Shown here piece by piece: positions 22,606 to 33,645 of a DNA stretch of 64,000 nt; the first letter of the stretch is position 1; each line of letters starts with the position of its first letter. The stretch is from Okapia johnstoni. Its lineage: Eukaryota; Chordata; Mammalia; Artiodactyla; Giraffidae. The stretch spans positions 3,544,501 to 3,608,500 of the forward strand of contig CM044306.1 of assembly GCA_024291935.2 (NCBI GenBank), read 5' to 3'. A program made the translations under genes and the position numbers. The notes beneath the pieces are model-generated. The model did no database searches. It was not told where the DNA came from and saw only the letters and a program-made list of their open reading frames with translations.

Positions 22606-24718
22606 TTCAGTTCAGTTCAGTTCAGTCACTCAGTTGTGTCTGACTCTTTGCAACCTCATGGACTGAAGTATGCCATGCCTCCCTGTCCATCACCAACTTC
22701 CAGAGTTCACCCAGACTCATGTCCATTGAGTTGGTGATGCCATCCAACCATCTCATCTTCTGTTGTCCCCTTCTCTTCCTGCCTTCAATCTTTCCCAGCA
22801 TCAGGGTCTTTTCAAATGAGTCAGCTCTTCACATCAGGTGGCCAAAGTATTGGGGTTTCAGCTTCAACATCAGTCCTTCCAATGAACACCCAGGACTGAT
22901 CTCCTTTAGGATGGACTGGTTGGATCTACTTGCAGTCCAAAGGACTCTCAAGAGTTTTCCTCAACACCACAGTTCAAAGCATCAATTTTTCGGCACTCAG
23001 CTTTCTTTATAGTCCAACTCTCACATCCATACATGACTACTAGAAAAACCATAGCTTTGACAAGATGGACCTTTGTTGGCAAAGTAATGTCTCTGCTTTT
23101 TAATATGCTGTCTAGGTTGGTCATAACTTTTCTTCCATGGAGGAAGTGTCTTTTAATTTCATGGCTGCAATCACCATCTGTAGTGATTTTGGAGCCCCCC
23201 AAAATAAAGTCAGCCACTGTTTACACTGTTTCCCCATCTATTTGCCATGAAGTGATGGGACCAGATCAATGATCTTAGTTTTCTGAACGTTGAACTTTAA
23301 GCCAACTTTTTCACTCTCCTCTTTCACATCTATCAAGAGGCTCTTTAGTTCTTCTTCACATTCTGCCATAAGGGTGGTATCATCTGCATATCTGAGGTTA
23401 TTGATATTTCTCCAGGCAATCTTGATTCCAGCTTGTGCTTCATCCAGCCCAGCATTTCTCATGACGTACTCTGCATATAAGTTACATAAGCATAGTGACA
23501 ATATATAGCCTTTCTTTTCCTATTTGGAACCAGTCTATTGTTCCATGTCCAGTTCTAACTGTTTCTTCCTGACGTGCATACAGATTTCTCAAGAGGCAAG
23601 TCAGATGGTCTGGTATTCCCACCTGTTTCAGAATTTTCCACAGTTTATTGTGATCCACACAGTCAAAGGCTTTGGCATAGTCAATAAACCAGAAATATAT
23701 GTTTTTCTGGAACTCTCTTGCTTTTTCAATGATCCAGCAGATGTTGGCAATTTGATCTCTGGTTCCTCTGCCATTTCTAAATGCAGCTTGAACATCTGGA
23801 AGTTCATGGTTCATGTATTGTTGAAGCCTGGCTTGGAGAATTTTGAGCATTAGTTTGCTAGCATGTGAGATGAGTGCAATTGTGCAGTAGTTTGAGCATT
23901 CTTTGGCATTGCCTTTCTTTGGGATTAGAATGAAAACTGACCTTTTCCAGTCCTGTGGCCACTGCTGAGTTTTCCAAATTTTCTGGCATATTGAGTGCAG
24001 CAATTTCACAGCATCATCTTTCAGGATTTGAAATAACCCAACTTGAATTCCATCACCTCCACTAGCTTTGTTCATAGTGATGCTTCCTAAGGCCCACTTG
24101 ACTTTGCATTCCAGGATGTCTGGCTCTAGGTGAGTGATCACACCATCATGATTATCTGGGTCATGAAGATCTTTTTTGTACAATTCTTCTGTGTATTCTT
24201 GCCACCTCTACTTAATATCTTCTGCTTCTGTTAGGTCCATGCCATTTCTGTCCTTTATTGAGCCCATCTTTGCGTGAAATATTCCCTTGGTATCTAATTT
24301 TCTTGAAGAGATCTCCAGTCTTTCCCATTCTATTGTTTTCCTCTATTTCTTTGCATTGATCGCTGAGGAAGGCTTTCTTATCTTTCCTTGCTATTCTTTG
24401 GAAATCTGCATTCAAATGGGTATATCTTTCCTTTTCTCCTTTGCTTTTCACTTCTCTTCTTTCCACAGCTATTTATATGGCCTCCTCAGACAGCTATTTT
24501 GCTTTTTTGCATTTCTTTTTCTTGGGAATGGTCTTGATCCCTGTCTCCTGTACAATGTCACAAACCTCCGTCCATAGTTCATCAGGCACTGTGTCTATCA
24601 GATCTAGTCCCTTAAATCTATTTCTCACTTCCACTGTATAATCATAAGGGATATGATTTAAGTCATACCTGAATGGTCTAGTGGTTTTCCCTACTTTCTT
24701 CAATTTCAGTCTGAATTT
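22606..24718 (-). mobile_element. BovB LINE, longest copy in the window, 5'-truncated
   Basis: About 2.1 kb, reading on the minus strand from within the central coding region to a CTGAACTGAACTGAA tail. A complete BovB is about 3.2-3.8 kb, so the 5' third with the endonuclease domain is missing. AGCACCTAAA (22596-22605) and AGCACCTAGA (24719-24728) flank it, a 10-base TSD with one mismatch, and both lie in one L2 3' end. The BovB sequence I remember at the 5' junction shares several bases with this word, so that edge is uncertain by up to about nine bases. Confidence 0.95.
22700..24718 (-). pseudogene. Broken BovB reverse-transcriptase ORF
   Basis: This is the element's own polymerase gene, not a host gene. 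Reading on the minus strand, open pieces lie at 24494-24718, 24212-24466, 23482-24183, 23238-23501 and 22948-23217, separated by stops or shifts. The 233-codon piece at 23482-24183 carries the early RT block WKRSVFILIPKKGN (residues 79-92) and RT motif A FIDYAKAFD (166-174). The next piece carries the catalytic YADD box (residues 38-41) at about 23380. The 22948-23217 piece has the MYGCESWTIKK block just after the RT. Product would copy RNA at nicked target DNA if intact; this copy cannot make it and lacks the endonuclease. Confidence 0.92.
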
Positions 24719-24763
24719 AGCACCTAGATTAGGGCCTGACAATTAGTATGTACTCAGTTATAT
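24719..24763 (+). mobile_element. L2 3' end, remainder after BovB
   Basis: AGCACCTAGATTAGGGCCTG then AGTATGTACTCAGTTA are the last part of L2, continuing from 22605. A few more bases follow the SINE from 24974. Confidence 0.75.
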
Positions 24764-24973
24764 ACAGGTGGCACTAGTGGTAAAGAATCCAGCTGCCAAT
24801 GCAGGGGACTCTAGAGATGTGGGTTCAATCCCTGGGTTGGGATGATGCCCTGGAGAAGAAAATGGCAACCCACTCCAGTATTCTTCCTTGGGAAATCCCA
24901 TGGACAGAGGAACCTGGTGGGCTACAGTCCCTGGGGTCATGAAGAGTCAGACACGACTGAGCACACAGGCATG
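24764..24973 (+). mobile_element. Bov-tA SINE inside the L2 end
   Basis: ACAGGTGGCACTAGTGGTAA head, GGTTCAATCCCTGG at 24821, GACACGACTGAGCACACAGG end. CAGTTATAT is exact at 24755-24763 and 24974-24982. Confidence 0.93.
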
Positions 24974-25249
24974 CAGTTATATGTATTTTTCACTAAATAA
25001 GACACAATTTTAAATGAGAAGATAAGATGAATGGCAAGTTCCATAGAAATCTGCTTATAGCTGACAGTTACAAGCTGACAGCTGATTAGAACACATTAAA
25101 GTCCAGACTTAATCGCTCAGCATTTTACTCAATTCATTTGCATGATGATCTGCTTCAAGCAGGTCTTCTTTATGGCTGTGAAACTTTCCTTCAAAATTGC
25201 AGGAAATGTTTACAGTAGAGAAAAGAGTTCAAGCTTATATCATTTAGGA

Positions 25250-25360
25250 CAAAAAGAGAAAAGAAAAGAGGAAAAAAGAAAGAAGGGAAGAAATGAAGTA
25301 AGGAAGGAAAGTCAAAAAAAAAGGGAGGAACTAAGAAAGGAAAGAAAATATGAAGAGAGG
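25250..25360 (+). repeat. Purine-rich (GA/GAA) low-complexity tract
   Basis: About 110 bases almost wholly A and G on the plus strand, with AAAGAAAG- and GGAAGGAAAG-like units. Frames through it are artefacts. Confidence 0.85.
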
Positions 25361-25371
25361 TATGTATTAAC

Positions 25372-25496
25372 GCTACATGTGATCGGATCAGAGAACATGG
25401 GAAGAGTTCTAGAAACGGCCCTGTCACAGGCCTGGCGTGTTGTGGTCCATGGGGTTGCAAAGAATCAGACACATCTGAGCAACTGAACTGAACTGA
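25372..25496 (+). mobile_element. Chimeric insertion: inverted local sequence fused to BovB tail
   Basis: The last 67 bases (from GCCTGGCGTG at 25430 to CTGAACTGAACTGA) are the 3' end of BovB. The first 58 bases are not BovB: they are the reverse complement of 26350-26408, about 50 of 60 aligned positions identical, with a 20-base identical core at 25397-25416. ATGTATTAAC (25362-25371) and ATGTATTCAC (25497-25506) flank the whole unit, 9 of 10 identical, so both parts appear to have been inserted in one event. Confidence 0.75.
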
Positions 25497-25506
25497 ATGT
25501 ATTCAC

Positions 25507-27028
25507 ACTTATGAGTGAAGGAATGATTTTGTGTATTTTAATTTTGTTTTCTAAACTATGCGATCTATAACTTTCACCCTTCTCTTGTTAGCTTATTTCC
25601 GCCCTGGAGTGTCTTCTGCATTCTTTTCTGGGAGAAGGGCAAGGCTCGTTCTCAGGCCCCCAGGTATTTCAGAGGCTACCGTATGAAGCCAGGGGAAGCT
25701 GTCCCAGGCAGGCCAGGACTTTTTGACCCAGTGGACACCCAGAACCTTCAAAGGCTGCCTACAGTACACAGATTTCCTCAAACCTCTCTGTCCCAGGGTC
25801 ATCAAATAATTCCTGGAAGCTTTCCAGGTTTCTGAGCTCCACAGTAAAATGCTAAAAACCTCTGTACTAATACCTCTGGGAGCAAGAATGCTTTAAGCCA
25901 TTATCACAAACACCTAAAGGGAAGTACTTGAAAAATGAGAGCGAGATTAAAACCTGATGGAGTGAGGACTGAAATGCCCAGCGAGGGGAAGGAAAGGCAC
26001 TGAAGGTGTGTGGGGGTGGGGAGGGATGCCAAGGCAAACCCCGCCCCTCCCCGCCAAGGGCCTCAGAGGCAGTAACTGAACTGCAAGCTGCTTCTGCTTA
26101 GATCAAGCAATTCTGAAAGCAAGACCTTCCATGGGAATACAGAAAAGAGGATATGCTGCTGCAGCAGATGTATTCATATACATTCAGATACACGCTCACT
26201 GAAATCTAATCAGAACCTCCCCATCCCAGTTTGGAAATGGCTCAGTTTTCCCCAGTTTCACGGCCACTCCTGCTTCACTGCCACTCCTGCTTCACTGCAG
26301 CCTGTTTGTGTTTGCAAACTCCCCGGTGACAGAGCAGTCTTCTGAAGTCATGTTGCAGGGTCAGTTTCTAGAACTCTTCCCATATTCTCTGATGCAACCA
26401 CATGTAACATTGTTGTCTCCTAGTAAACATGGAAATGGGTCAAGGAAAACATTAGCCTATGTCTGAAAAAAAAAATAATAGACTGGTTTTGGGACTTTGG
26501 TTTGAATTCAGGAACCTTGCTGCAATTTTTGTTTTATAGCAAGTCTTATTCTGTTGGCCTATAGATGAAGAGATTCGCAAGGAGAAAGGGAGCCAGTTAT
26601 GCAAAACCCATTATGTATTCAGCTGATTGCAGAATGGACAGGTGCCAAAACAGGCTGAAAACATCTGATCTTCAGTCATTCTAACCGCTCTGTCTATGGA
26701 GGGAAGGCTGAATTTGATCTCCTGCAAATGTCTTTCCTTTTCATGTGGATCTTTCTGGCTGGGTGGCAGAGAGGAAAGACCCTCTTCTTGTTACTGACTC
26801 ACTCACCAGTGTCTGACCTTCAGGAAGCCTCTAATAACTCTGGAAGTCTAGTTATTCACGTGTAAAGTTAGATAATTTGTTAGATAATGGCTCAATTCTT
26901 ATGAAAATGAAACTTTTAAGAAATAAGGACTTTTGAGCCTTCTTTGTAATTTTTTTTTTTTTTTAATTTTGCACTTAAGTACAAAGTTATTTTAACAAAA
27001 TACTGGGATTTTTCAATTTGAGTACTTA
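25507..27028. other. No gene seen; low-repeat stretch
   Basis: Contains the second arm of the inverted repeat (26350-26408), a C-rich patch at 26039-26056 and a two-copy 17-base direct repeat at about 26263-26297 (CCACTCCTGCTTCACTG). The minus frame 25593-25805 has no known match. A T-run lies at 26950-26964. Confidence 0.55.
26350..26408 (+). repeat. Source arm of a 59-base imperfect inverted repeat
   Basis: Reverse-complement partner of 25372-25430. The identical core is 26364-26383. I recognise no repeat family here, so this arm is the likelier original. Confidence 0.75.
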
Positions 27029-27242
27029 TGCTCAGTCCCTCAGCCCTGTATCACTCTTTGTGGCCCCATGGATTGTAACCCGTCAGGCTCCTCTGTCCAT
27101 GGGATTGCCCAGGTGAGAATACTGGAGTGGGTTGCCATTCCCTTCTCCGGGGGATCTTCCTGACCCAGGGATTGAACCTGGGTCTCTTATGTCTCCTGTA
27201 TTGGCAGGAGAGTTCTTGACAACTAGTGTCACCTGGGACTTC
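27029..27242 (-). mobile_element. Bov-tA SINE, minus
   Basis: GGCCCCATGGATTGTAACCC at 27062 to GTGTCACCTGGGACTTC. Full length; sits against an L1 3' fragment. Confidence 0.92.
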
Positions 27243-27545
27243 ATATAAGTATGATCATGCAGCATTTGCTTCCTGTCACTGGCTTCCTTCACTGAGCATA
27301 AAATCCTCAACTTTCATCTATATTGTCACTTATTCCAGGATTTCCTCCCTTTTTTAAGCTTAAATAATATTCCACTGTATGCAACCACTGTGTTTCTTTA
27401 TCCAGTCTTCCAGGGATGGCTACATAGATTGTTTCCACATCTAAGCTATTGTGAAAAGTACTTCAATGAACACAATGGTACTTAAATCTTTTTGAGATCC
27501 TGATTTCAATTCTTCTGGAGAAACAGATTTAGGAGAAGTATGGGT
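27243..27545 (-). mobile_element. Old L1 3' fragment, minus
   Basis: GGCTTCCTTCACTGAGCATA at 27281, TAATATTCCACTGTATGC at 27365 and CTATTGTGAAAAGTAC at 27448 are L1 3' UTR antisense. Confidence 0.75.
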
Positions 27546-27586
27546 ATTTGCTTAGGGTGTTACGCACCAACAATAATTAAATCCTA

Positions 27587-27802
27587 GGTAGCAGGAGGTG
27601 GCTCCAACAGTAAAGAGTCTGCCTGCCAATTTAGGAGACCCAGGATCGATTGCTGGGTCAGGAAGACCCCTGGAGAAGGAAATGGCAACCCACTCCAGTA
27701 TTCTTGCCTGGAGAATCCCATGGACAGAGGAGCCTGGCAGGCTACAGCCTATGGGGTCACAAAGAGTAGAATAGGACTGAGTGACTAACATACATACACG
27801 GC
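27587..27802 (+). mobile_element. Bov-tA SINE
   Basis: AGGAGGTGGCTCCAACAGTA head, CCTGGAGAAGGAAATGGC at 27668, end TAGGACTGAGTGACTAAC with ATACATACAC tail. Confidence 0.92.
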
Positions 27803-27897
27803 AAGACTCATAAGTGTAGCCTTTTGAAAAAATAAAATGAAATAAAAGGTAGTGCAGTGGCTCAGGCAATGTAGAAAAAGAATGATTTAGAGAATTA

Positions 27898-28070
27898 TTC
27901 TCCTACTGTGTGTCAAAAGTTGAGCTAAGTGACTCATGCCTACTGTACTCTTTAATCTTTGCAGCAACAAAGGGTTGGGGAAGAGAAACCGAGATTCAGA
28001 AGCTGAGCAACTTGTCCCAGGACTCACAGAGCTTAGGCGACAGAGACATCCTTCAGGCCCTGGGCAAGCA
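27898..28070 (-). mobile_element. MIR SINE, minus
   Basis: Near 27970-28035 GGGTTGGGGAAGAGAAACC, then AGCAACTTGTCCCAGGACTC, correspond to the reversed MIR core. Confidence 0.6.
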
Positions 28071-28196
28071 CACACTAAGTCCCACATTTTTCCTACCCTC
28101 TGTTTTCATTACCAAATATTCATAGCCATGCTGTTGTGCTGTTACTGACATAGAACACATTGCCAGAATGTACAAAACATTTCCACTCTTGTTTAC

Positions 28197-28318
28197 TTTT
28201 TTTTTTTTAGCTGTGCTATTTAGCAGGCAGGATCTTAATCCCCCAATCACGGATTGAACCCTTGCCCCCTGCATTGGGCACATGGAGTCCTAACCACTGG
28301 ACTGCCAGGGAAGTCCCT
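28197..28318 (-). mobile_element. CHR SINE, minus
   Basis: T-run at 28198-28208, AGCAGGCAGGATCTTAATCC, CACGGATTGAACCCTTGCCC and ACCACTGGACTGCCAGGGAA: a complete short CHR-2-like copy in reverse. Confidence 0.88.
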
Positions 28319-28445
28319 GCCTACATTATTATTTTTAAAAACCTCTATTAACAAGTAATCTACAAAAAGTAAAGACAGACTCTTACAGGACAAAATAATT
28401 CACTTTAGTTTTTAAAACATTTTCAGAATTTTCCTATATCCTTTT

Positions 28446-28928
28446 TGTTAGATACTTAGAATAGGAAAAGGGAGTCCAGAATGGTAGTGACTAAAAGACA
28501 AGGAAGGGAAAAGCCTGTGAAAATAGAACAAAGGAAGGTCCAAGGACCAGAGTGAGGACCTCAGGTAGATCGAACAGCTCTCCTGGCTAGACCAGTTTAC
28601 ACAGGGCAGGCCCAGGGGAAGGAGAAAACATATCAAAAGAGGAGCCAAAGGGCTTGGGGTCTCTCTCTCCCACGCGCATGCTCTCTCTCTCTTTCTCTCT
28701 CTTCTCTTCGCATCTTTTGGGTGGGCATGCCCTCGCACCTTTGAAGATGTGTTTTCCTTTTATTTTCTAAATAAAGCTGAGCTGTAACACAGAGCTGTTA
28801 ACACTGCTCTGTCGGAGAGCTATAACATGGTCTGTCCGACTGCTGTGACACGCCGAGGGGTTTAACGTCTGTTGCTTCAAATTTTTGTTGTGATGAGACA
28901 GAACTGAGGAAATTACACTCCCCTGACA
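28446..28928 (+). mobile_element. Solo LTR of a ruminant endogenous retrovirus, intact ends
   Basis: A 483-base unit starting TGTTAGATAC and ending CCCCTGACA, flanked by CTTTT at 28441-28445 and 28929-28933, an exact 5-base TSD. AATAAA lies at 28769-28774, preceded by a CT-rich stretch (28658-28712) and followed by a U5-like part with GCTCTGTCGGAGAGC. No internal retroviral genes remain, so it is the product of LTR-LTR recombination. It could still carry promoter or polyadenylation activity. Confidence 0.8.
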
Positions 28929-28997
28929 CTTTTGAAATTATATTTAATAATAAAACATCAGATTAAAAGATTTTTGTGGAGTTGAATTACATTTTCT

Positions 28998-29480
28998 TGA
29001 CTTAAAAATAGGGCATAACACGAGAGTTGTGAGTTAGGTTTTATTTGGGGCAAAATCAGATAGATCTAAAGACTGCTCCAAAGAGGCAGGGGAAGAAAGT
29101 CTGCATATATGTGATTTTGGTAAAGGGGGGAGCACGTGCAATCAAGCACATATTTTTTCCAAAAGGTATCTACTGATCTCAAGAAGCTTCTGCTAGTCAT
29201 GAGAAATAGTTGTCACCACGATGGATTTTAGTGCTTTTCTAGATATGAGGAGATACAAGAATTGGGCTCATAAAATTAGCTCCTAAGAATATCTAACTAT
29301 CTGAAGACCTGTCCTGCCAGTTTTCCCAGAGCACAGAATGCCTCATTTTTGCTCTGTATCTTGAATTCCTTCCAGGAGTGTTGAAGGTAAGCAGCTGCAG
29401 GGGCACATGATTTAGTCCTCATTGATGGTGGATGGCAAGCACTCACCACACTTGCCAATTTGTGGCTGACAATTTCAAAA
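28998..29480 (-). mobile_element. Probable second ERV LTR fragment, minus
   Basis: On the minus strand CCAAATAAAACCTAACTCAC (near 29030-29049) looks like an LTR polyadenylation signal with the start of R/U5. The upstream limit is not defined and no TSD was found. A different family from 28446-28928. Confidence 0.4.
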
Positions 29481-29973
29481 ACACCTGATACATTGAAACA
29501 CGCATGTTATCTATTGCTTTGTCCAGTACAGCTTGGAAAACTTTCGAGGTGAGATGGAAGTAGGCTTTTGAATGTCAGAGGTAAGGATTGCCACCTGCAA
29601 ACTTGATTTTCTCAGCCAAACATGTTACTCAGTCTAGACCTGTGCTTAAGGCAGAATTTTTGAACTAAAGCCTTCTCCAAAGAACACTGTGAGACTAAAG
29701 TCAATAGATGATGATTAAATGCCTGGGTGTTTTTTAAGTGTTTCACTAAACAGAAGAGATTAAGAAAACCAAGCATCATAAATCTGCTTGTCCTTGGCCT
29801 ATATACAGTCTAATAACCAAATAAAGAATTTGAAACATCTTAATCCTTTTGACTGGAGGAAGATGAACTCATGTCATTGTACCACATTCTTCTTAAGTGA
29901 GACTGTATGGTTGCCCACTTTCACTAACTGAAACAAAGACATTTTAAGGCAGCTCTAACCTGATGTTGGTTGG
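29481..29973. other. No gene seen; unassigned
   Basis: May be further decayed LTR or retroviral sequence by its neighbours, but I recognise no specific block. Confidence 0.4.
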
Positions 29974-30222
29974 CTAAAGCTGAAGCTGATACTTTGACCA
30001 GCTGGTGAGAAGAGCTGACTCACTGGAAAAGACCCTGCTGCTGGGAAAGATTGAGGGCAGGAGAAGAAGAGGGTGGCAGAGGATGAGATGGTTAGATAGC
30101 ATTAACAACTCAATGGACATGAATTTGAGCAAACTCCAGGGGATAGTGAAGGACAAGGAAGCCTGGCTTGTAGCAGTCCATGGGGTAGCAAAGAGTCGGA
30201 CATGACTTAGCGACTGAATAAC
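29974..30222 (+). mobile_element. BovB LINE 3' end
   Basis: GCTAAAGCTGAAGCTGATAC to CATGACTTAGCGACTGAATA. A residual C-terminal frame is open from 30005 to 30205 ([20 protein letters not shown]). Confidence 0.92.
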
Positions 30223-32416
30223 AAGCTGAACTAGGTATCTGACAAGGCTTTCTCCTGGGATATCAGGGGATGCAGGGAAAGCTTCCTTTTGTCAAACGTC
30301 TCATACTGTTGGTCCTTCTTCAAAGCTATGATGGGCAAAGAAGCCAACAGAGAGGCTGTGGACTTGATTGTGTACAGATGGTAGCTATGTATCACTCAAT
30401 ATTACATGATGAGGCTAAGTGCTACTGATCAGCTTCTTAATGTCTACAATTTGCTCTTTTTATTCCTGTTTGATGAAATGTTCTCAGCAAAACTTGATAG
30501 CAACAAGCCTGGTGTGAAATGATGGGGAAAAAGAAAAGTAATGACTTGTTCTTTAAGAAAGTCTCTTATAAGAGCAACATCATTACAATTTGGAAAATTA
30601 CAAGCCTAAAGCAGTAACTTAGACAGAAGGGATTGTCCTTTTTGGGACTAATTCTTTCATAAAGGGCTCCCTGTGGTCCTCTATTGTTACAGGTGTCTGA
30701 TTCCTATCTGTACACTTGCCTAAAGCTAAGTGGGTGTGAGGGAGAAAGGGATGGCCCTCATCTATAAGAATTCAACCCTCCAGGGCAGCCCACTGTCAAA
30801 TCGCACGGTGTAAGCTTCCTTCTCATTTTTAAGTTACCACTTCAGCATGGGTCATCCTCCTTCCTACTTTCAGCATCAGAAACTGTCTTTACTCCACAGC
30901 ACAAAAACCAAGACTTGTGTTCCATGCTCCCTGCTTGCACAGTATATTGCTAAAAATCTAGGTTAAAAAAAAAAAAAAAGATTGATAATTGCCAATTATC
31001 ATTTCCTTTGTTTTGACAAGTCAAGGGTGAAATGCAAAACCTCATTTGCATCAGCAGAGTCAAAAAAAAAAAAATCCTGCATGGAAGGAAGATGGATCAA
31101 GGGTGGGGTGGGGAATGGGGATGAAATACCATAAGGGGAAGTGATGACTATGTTGGTTACAGGTTCAAATTAATTCATTAAAGGTATTTATCAAGTTATA
31201 ATTTTAGTTAAATGGATAGCTAGTAACCCACATTCCTTACACTTACCCTTCTATACTTCCCATGAAGAGACTGACGCCAAACCTTTCTGGTCTGGACCGT
31301 TTCTTTTAACCATCAAATATAGCCCTAGAGAGTCTGCCTCTGGAAGCAACAAAAATAGCCCTGCCATCCCACCACAAAATAGAGTGTTCCTGCTGCCTGT
31401 CTGGTCCTCTTCTGACTGATCTGATGTGCTGGAGGAGCATTCAAACTGGGCCCTAAAAGGTGGAAAGAAGGATGGAAGATGCCTTTTTCCTCCTAAGCCT
31501 CCCTCCACCAAAAAATACATTTCTTCCCTACTCCTGTGAAATACAGCTGAAGAAAGAGTAGGCTGGGCCGGAGGATTGCAGTTGTCCTAAGTAATCTGTT
31601 TTGACTTTCCAACTGTCATGGGTCCCTTACAATACCTTGCCTTAGAAACTCCCCAAAGCTCTGTTAGGAGACAGGAAGGTACAGATTAAGATGGATAAAT
31701 AAATAAAAGGAGGAAAGAAAGACAAGGCAGAGAGACTGCAGCCCCACATTTCCTTATTGGTGATGTATTACGGAATCACTCCTCAGCTCAGTGCCAGGAC
31801 GGTGCTCGGGGCAAAGGGAAGCTCTGTCAGGACAAGACTCTTCCCCTGACTGAGGCATTCTTTTGTCCTGCGGAGGAACCTCCTCTAGTTTTAACGACTT
31901 TGACAAGAGGTGGGGAAGAGGCGCGCGTAGTCATTTCTAACAAAGGTCTCACTGACACAAGTTTATGATTTTTGTCCGAAATCACTTCCGACCAAAGAAC
32001 AAGACTTTGAAGTCTATTCTTTGTTCAGTCATGCTTATTCTGATTTCTTTAAGACGGAATAAAAGCCCAAAAGAGGGAAAAAAAACCAACCTCTAAAACA
32101 AAACCCCTGCTGCCTTGAAGACTAATTCTCTGTACCTGAAAAACTTAAAACTACTTCTGCTTAAAGGACCACAAGTCAAACATCCAACGTTCCCTCAGGG
32201 TTGTTTATGTCACACCTTGGATTGCTAAAACAGAAAGTTAAGCAGCTGATAAATTTCTCCTTTGTATATGGTTTATTCCATTTCATGTGAGTGTGTGTGC
32301 GACGTGTAAGTGTGTATGAATTGGGGCTATTCAGTGTGGAAACGCGAGCACGTTTCTGGAACGGCAGCCGTTTCATTTTCTAGATTTTTTGTGATCCTTT
32401 TGTGACAGTTTCCACC

Positions 32417-32472
<56 letters not shown>

Positions 32473-33645
32473 CACACACACATATACACAACACACACTC
32501 ACGTATACATGCATCATTTTTTACACTGCAATGGTTTTCCAACTCAAATCTAAGTTAAGCTTAAGGAAGGCAGCCTTTACAGCGGTAAATTACTGATTTC
32601 TGGGAAAGTTTATTCTTTTGGGGGGGGTTGTGGGCAGCGTGCACGTGGCCGATGAGTATTTGCCCCGGGTCGAGGCCTGGTTACTCTTGCTGGTGTGTTG
32701 CTTTCTTTGGTTGTTAAGTCGTGGTGGCCTAACAATTGTTTGCGTTGTTCCATTCACCTGGCCCCCAGCTGTCCATCCGTCCTATAAAACCATGTTGAAA
32801 GCTCACAGTGTAGAATACAAACACCAGTCGGGGAATCAAACTGTGAGGGAAGAAATGCAAACGCACGTGTCCTCTTGGAGGTGGAGGGGGAAGGTGGGCC
32901 TGCAGGAGACACTTCATGAGCAGTTTTACTCCAGACCACAGATGTTATAAAATCGCTGCAGAAGACTTCCTGTAGCTTGACACTCTGCTCCTTCAGCCAA
33001 GTGTACTCAATGTATTTTACTTCTTATTAACTTTCCTTTCATACTGAACTTTATATTGTAAACCACCTCCTTTTATTGTTATCCACTGAGGAGCGGTTTC
33101 TTGGCAAAGAGTGAGGGTGAAACGGTGCCAAAAACCTTTTTTGGCACAGGCTATCAATTAAAACTGATATACCAACCTAGTGGAGCGAGATTAGAGCATT
33201 TCCCAGCACTGAGTTCTTGATGATTTCAGAATGGGGCAAGAGAGTTCTCCATGCTGTTTCCTCAGAGGAGATGTCATGTCCAAAATGATTCTTTTGAATG
33301 TAGTATTAGCAACTTCTCATCTGAGAAGCCATATTTAAATTAGTTTGTTTTCTTCACCTCATGCTTTTGTTCCTTTCTTTTTCTTGTAGCTATTTTTTAA
33401 ATTTGAAATATGGATGAATACCATATTTTTTAAATGGGTTGCAGTAAGAATACAAAATAAAAGACAGAAACAGGACACAGTTAAGGACACTTCACATTAA
33501 TAATAGGTTTGCTGTTGAAAAATGACCTCAGAATTCAAATACCGAAATAAAATCCCTGGGAAAGTGTCAGGAGCAGTGGATAAAGGGTTAGAGTGAAGTC
33601 TATACAGAGGTTCAAATATTAGGCTAAATGCATGAATAGTGAACA
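30223..33645. other. No gene seen; low-repeat stretch
   Basis: Contains A-runs at 30965-30979 and 31061-31073, the TA/CA microsatellite at 32420 and a G8 run at 32620-32627. Frames at 31251-31520 (minus) and 32618-32950 (plus) have no domain I know. A GC-richer patch with CpGs at 31790-32000 (including GGCGCGCG near 31920) stands out from the AT-rich surroundings and may be a conserved element. Confidence 0.5.
32420..32502. repeat. Compound (TA)n(CA)n microsatellite
   Basis: About 23 TA units, then interrupted CA units to 32502. The frames across it on both strands are artefacts. Confidence 0.95.

Noticed and set aside
22948..24183. A host reverse-transcriptase gene
   Set aside because: The frames carry BovB motifs, are broken, and end in the BovB tail within a TSD.
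26263..26297. 17-base direct repeat CCACTCCTGCTTCACTG, two copies
   Set aside because: A simple two-copy slippage; no further structure.
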